NCBI GenBank assembly: GCA_035235625.1
Contig: CP141141.1
Coordinates: 14,133,968 to 14,197,967 of the forward strand
Direction of reading: 5' to 3'
Source of the DNA: Saururus chinensis
Lineage: Eukaryota; Streptophyta; Magnoliopsida; Piperales; Saururaceae
Length of the DNA: 64,000 bases
A program made the translations under genes and the position numbers. The notes below the pieces were generated by a model, which was given only the letters and a program-made list of their open reading frames with translations, did no database searches and was not told the origin of the DNA. Position 1 is the stretch's first letter. Each line of letters opens with the position of its first letter. Below, in pieces: positions 60,336 to 64,000 of this stretch.

Positions 60336-60908
60336 ACAAAATAACTCAAACACAATAAAATAAGCATCACCAAAGTTAATAATATATATTGAAGAACCTG
60401 GCAGAATTCTCTGTATTAAATAGGCAGAATGACAACAGAGGTATATTTAATTACCTCGTAAGTAGCATGAACAAGTTCCAAATGATGAGAAGCATGAAAT
60501 ATGCTAAAGTGATATAAGCTTGAATTCTGAAACCAGAATGAATATAGATGTCAGGAAATTACAAAAAAAACACTTAAAAACCATCATTCACACTTGCCTC
60601 TAACTAATAAATCCAAGCCCTGCTGTTGATGCCAACCTACAAAGATCACAACTATTCATGCAATGAACTTCGTATCTTTTCAAGCTTCAAAAATCAGCAG
60701 CATCAAAACTAGTGCAAACTAGGATAATTTCCCATGCTTCAAAAATCAAAACTTCTGCTTTCATTGTGTGTAGCAGGAAATTGACAAAACTGTTCAAGAA
60801 ATTAAACTTTCACTTAGTGATAAAAATAATAGGGTTTTAAGGCATGTAAAGAGTAAAGTTCAAAACAACTAAAGCATTGACAAAACTTACAACAGACATT
60901 TTTTAACT

Positions 60909-63195
60909 TCATACACTCGACACTTGTGTGCCGAATGATTTGTTTGACTTCTTCTTCCTTTTGCCAAGTTTCTGCATCACACACAAACTATTGAGCTAAA
61001 ATATTCACATATTAAATAGTCAAGGATATAGTAACATGTACACTATTTACCTTTGTCTTTTCTATTGCTTCCTCTGCAGCACTAACCTTCCTCTTGACAG
61101 GTGGACGACCTATTCTCTTTTGTTTTGCTGGACTTCGTATGGTCATAACTGGTAATGCACCATCTCCACCTATAGGCCTTTGATTGGATGAAAATATAGC
61201 AAGGTTCATCGGAGTCATACTTTGAGTTGTCACATCCAATGTCCGAATAGTACTAATCATCTCCAACATGGCATTCAACACAAGTTTATATTTAAATTCA
61301 CTAACTTGGCCTATATCAACTGCTTCCATCACCATGGGGATGCATTCATTGTACAACTTATCATACCGCTCCACTTGTGACTCCGGGACAATGGTACTTG
61401 AAGATGAGAGTATTGAAAGTCGCCTCTTACAATCCTTCCTCCACCGATCAAGCACATATCTATCGGGCAATTTTCTCACTCCCTTCACAAGTAAAACCCG
61501 TAATGCATGGCGACATACTAGCCCTTTAAATTCAAATGCACGACAAATACATTTGACTTCCACCTCTTCGTCATTGTAGAAAACATCATATTCTCTCATT
61601 TTACCATCAATGCATTCTTCAACTTTATATGATAAAATTGCCCCTTCACTTTTTACTAATGTAGCATTGCATCCCAACAACTTCATAATCTCTTTTTGGA
61701 ATAAGTGGAACATGTTTATTGTATAAACTTCTGCCAATTGCTTTTCAAACTCAAAAGTAGAAATAACTATTGGGGTATTATCTTTTGAACGACAATCCTC
61801 TTTAGCTTCCTTCTCATATTTATACTTTAATGCTGACTCAAATTGTTGCACAAACTCTCTTAGTGAAGATTTTGATGTCAAATACCCATCAAAAAAAGAG
61901 TTCATTTCTTCACTACGTTGAGTACTAGACATCCCTGCCCAAAATATGTCGTTCATATACACAGGTGCCCAATTTTCCCTTTCGTCATGAAGTGACTTCA
62001 ACCACTTGTTATTGTGTAGCTGGAAATCCGCAATCATGCTAGCCCAATCCTCATCAAATTCACTTGGAGTCATGCTTTCATACACAATTCGACTGAGTCT
62101 TTGTCGAATGGCATTGTAAGCACCAAGTGACCCTAATTTTTCTGGCACCTTCTTCATTATGTGCCAAATACATAGCCGATGTCGCGATGTAGGAAAAACT
62201 TTTGCAATAGCATTCGTCATGGCTTTACATTGATCAGTAAGAATCGCCTTAGGGGGGCAATTAGACATACAAGACAACCATGATCTAAATAACCAAACAT
62301 ATGTCTCTGTGGTCTCATCTGAAATCAACCCAGCTCCTAATAAAATGGAATTCCCATGGTGATTAACTCCAATGAAAGGTGAGAAAGGCATATCATATTT
62401 GTTTATCAAATATGTTGAGTCAAATGTTATCACATCACCAAAATATCGGCATGCCTCTCTTGACCTAGCATCAGCCCAAAACACATTTCTTAGCCGTCCT
62501 TCATCATCCAAATGAAGTGTATAAAAAAATTGCGAATTTAATTGGCTTTGCCACAAAAAATAGTGAAGAAGTGCTTCAGCATCTCCTATACCCAAATTTA
62601 GGCATCTAATCTTCTGAATATGGTTTCTACAATCCCTTTCTGTGAAATTCAGGTTGTCATACCCCCCAGCTCGTGTGACAAAAGTGTGAAATGATTTGCT
62701 AGGAGGCAAGCTAGCTTTGTCATTTAATTCCAATTGCATTTTCACACTTTCCCCTAACATTCTGTTGTTCCGTATGAACCGCATTTCAGATTTATCAAGT
62801 AACTCATGATTATGCTCTGAAACCATCTTCGTGACATGAAATAGACCATCTTTATCTAGTAGCTTCAACACAATCCGTGCTTTACAACCTGTCTATGCAT
62901 AGGGCCTCCTCCTCGTAGAGAGCATTGTCTCCTTTTCTTTAGGCTTCCCATTTTTTCGACAACAAAATAGGTGCTCATAGTTTATACCATGTACATCTTT
63001 CCTACTTGATCACTTCATGACACAAAAACCTAGACTTGCACCATGCTTCCTATAGTGCTCAAACCCCTCTTCTGCAGTGGCAAAAAACATTCCTTCTTTC
63101 ATTGGTATGGCATCATCATTAACACTTTGCTCAATGTCCTTAGTAATAACCACCTCTTTCTCACTAATTTCTTCCAAGTGTTCTAGTTCTCCTCC
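60909..63195 (-). pseudogene. FAR1-related (FRS/FHY3 family) gene, MULE-transposase-derived, with two in-frame stops
   Basis: FAR1-related proteins are domesticated MULE transposases acting as plant transcription regulators. The main exon runs from an ATG at 63201-63195 (MDGGELEHLEEIS) to a donor at 61051; a final exon, 60971-60909, gives KLGKRKKKSNKSFG and a stop. Order: FAR1 DNA-binding domain (EEGFEHYRKHGASLGFCVMK, then KARIVLKLLDKDG and MVSEHNHELL), transposase-like core (ACRYFGDVITFDSTYLINKY, AILTDQCKAMTNAIAKVFP, HRLCIWHIMKKVPEK), and SWIM zinc finger (CICRAFEFKGLVCRHALRVL). From 62871 down, 607 codons are open before the donor. In the FAR1 domain a TGA (about 63010) and a TAG (about 62891) interrupt the otherwise preserved frame (SSRKDVHGINYEHLFCC between them). 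A shorter protein starting at a later ATG would lack the DNA-binding half. Confidence 0.82.
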
Positions 63196-63397
63196 ATCCA
63201 TAATGATTGTCTCTTCTCACTAATTTCTTCCAAGCTTTCTAATTCTCCGTTTGGAGGCTCACAAGATATGGAGTCTTCAACTTCTTTTGCATGGGATGTG
63301 GTCTCCTATTATATAATTATAAAATTATAGTAAGTAAGCAATGTTTAAATTTAATAAAATTCACAAACAAATAATTAACATATAAAGCGTATCAGAT

Positions 63398-63682
63398 TCA
63401 TGCCATAGATTGCACATGGCTAGTTGTCCTTGGCTGCAATTGACCTATGAAAGGATATGGTGGAAAAAAGGGAGGTGGTTGATGCACAGGCAGAGGTAGA
63501 AGAAAAGGTGGTTGATGCCTTTCTAGAGGCGAAAGTTGTGGAGGTAGTTGATGCATAGCTGACCATTGCGGAGGTTGAAGAAATACAGGTGGCTGATGCA
63601 CTCGTGGAGGTGGAATAAATGGAGGTGGTTGTTCAATAACATGTTCTTGTGGAGGTGGAAGAAATGGAGGTGGCTGATCCAT
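63398..63682 (-). CDS. Proline-rich ORF upstream of the FAR1-related gene, status uncertain
   Basis: The 94-codon frame is built from repeats of the type QPPPFxPPP (DQPPPFLPPP, EQPPPFIPPP, HQPPVFLQPP, HQPPPFFPPYPF). It lies about 200 bases upstream of the FAR1-related start on the same strand and may be a 5' exon or leader ORF of that gene, or simple low-complexity DNA. A possible splice acceptor lies near 63300. No domain is recognised. Confidence 0.35.
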   Translation of the reverse strand: MDQPPPFLPPPQEHVIEQPPPFIPPPRVHQPPVFLQPPQWSAMHQLPPQLSPLERHQPPFLLPLPVHQPPPFFPPYPFIGQLQPRTTSHVQSMA

Positions 63683-64000
63683 ATTATGCCCCTTCTAAGG
63701 TGGAAACCTAGATACTTGGACATGTAGGAAAAAAAAGGAAAGAGTTGAGAGAATACCAAATAAACCACAACCAAAATATTTAACTCAAAATGGAAAATGG
63801 TTCAACTAATTACCAGGTCAAGCCAACTTTTAAGGATTCTTGTGTTTTGAGAAGCCCTTCCTAACCTAATAGGGCAACAATGATATATTAATGTGGAAGT
63901 TAAAGACCACTTTTTTAAGAAGCAATCAAAACAAGCTAGAATTAACAAAATGAAATACATGTGCAAAACAACCTACAAACATATTGGTCCCTAGAGTCAT
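63683..64000. other. Unassigned DNA at the right edge
   Basis: No coding region was recognised. It could hold the promoter or 5' exon of the FAR1-related gene. Confidence 0.35.

Noticed and set aside
61268-61579. Plus-strand ORF of 103 codons
   Set aside because: Antisense shadow of the FAR1-related coding exon.

Overview
The window is nuclear DNA of a flowering plant, most likely a eudicot or other non-grass species. It is AT-rich overall, has spliced plant genes with GT/AG introns and plant-specific families (remorin, FAR1-related, DUF936), and is mostly ancient nested retrotransposon sequence. There is no operon structure, CRISPR array or prokaryotic signal, and I found no convincing tRNA or rRNA gene.

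Layout. (1) Positions 1-4430, minus strand: 5' part of a remorin gene. Four coding exons are readable, with a 3.1 kb first intron; the 3' end lies off the left edge. (2) 5868-13250: a full-structure Ty3/gypsy retrotransposon on the minus strand, here called gypsy I, with 5-bp TSD TCATA, PBS, gag-PR-RT-RH-INT and PPT. It is decayed, and a roughly 2 kb solo LTR (6646-8602) is nested in its integrase C-terminal region. (3) 13251-34930: repeat-rich DNA with no intact gene. It holds copies of a dispersed family (family R), a 4.65 kb LTR-like unit (22798-27451), a 1.1 kb fold-back (27888-28992) and a 2.5 kb probable solo LTR (30618-33105). (4) 34934-43108: a second, heavily rearranged gypsy element (gypsy A/B). 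Its gag 5' part and one LTR lie inverted relative to the rest. In place of its RNase H region sits a block of fused host-gene fragments (importin-5, a PPR-like repeat, RAD23) that ends at another element's PPT and LTR. (5) 43109-52900: a TRIM-like mini-retroelement, MITEs, another family R copy split by a solo LTR, and unassigned DNA. (6) 52959-55900, minus strand: a complete nine-coding-exon NOP58 gene (557 aa predicted) with a 5'-UTR intron, TATA box and telo-boxes. (7) 56637-58860: a decayed DUF936-family copy on the plus strand. (8) 59280-60340, minus strand: broken fragments of at least three genes, including glutamate-cysteine ligase and a canopy/saposin-like protein. (9) 60909-63195, minus strand: a FAR1-related (domesticated MULE transposase) gene with two in-frame stops in its DNA-binding domain, followed by a proline-rich ORF.

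Only NOP58 (snoRNP core, ribosome biogenesis) and remorin (plasma-membrane nanodomain protein) look like intact resident genes. The most unusual object is the retroelement-embedded chimera at 38370-39750. All calls come from reading the sequence by eye; similarity statements rest on recognised family motifs and no database search was run.
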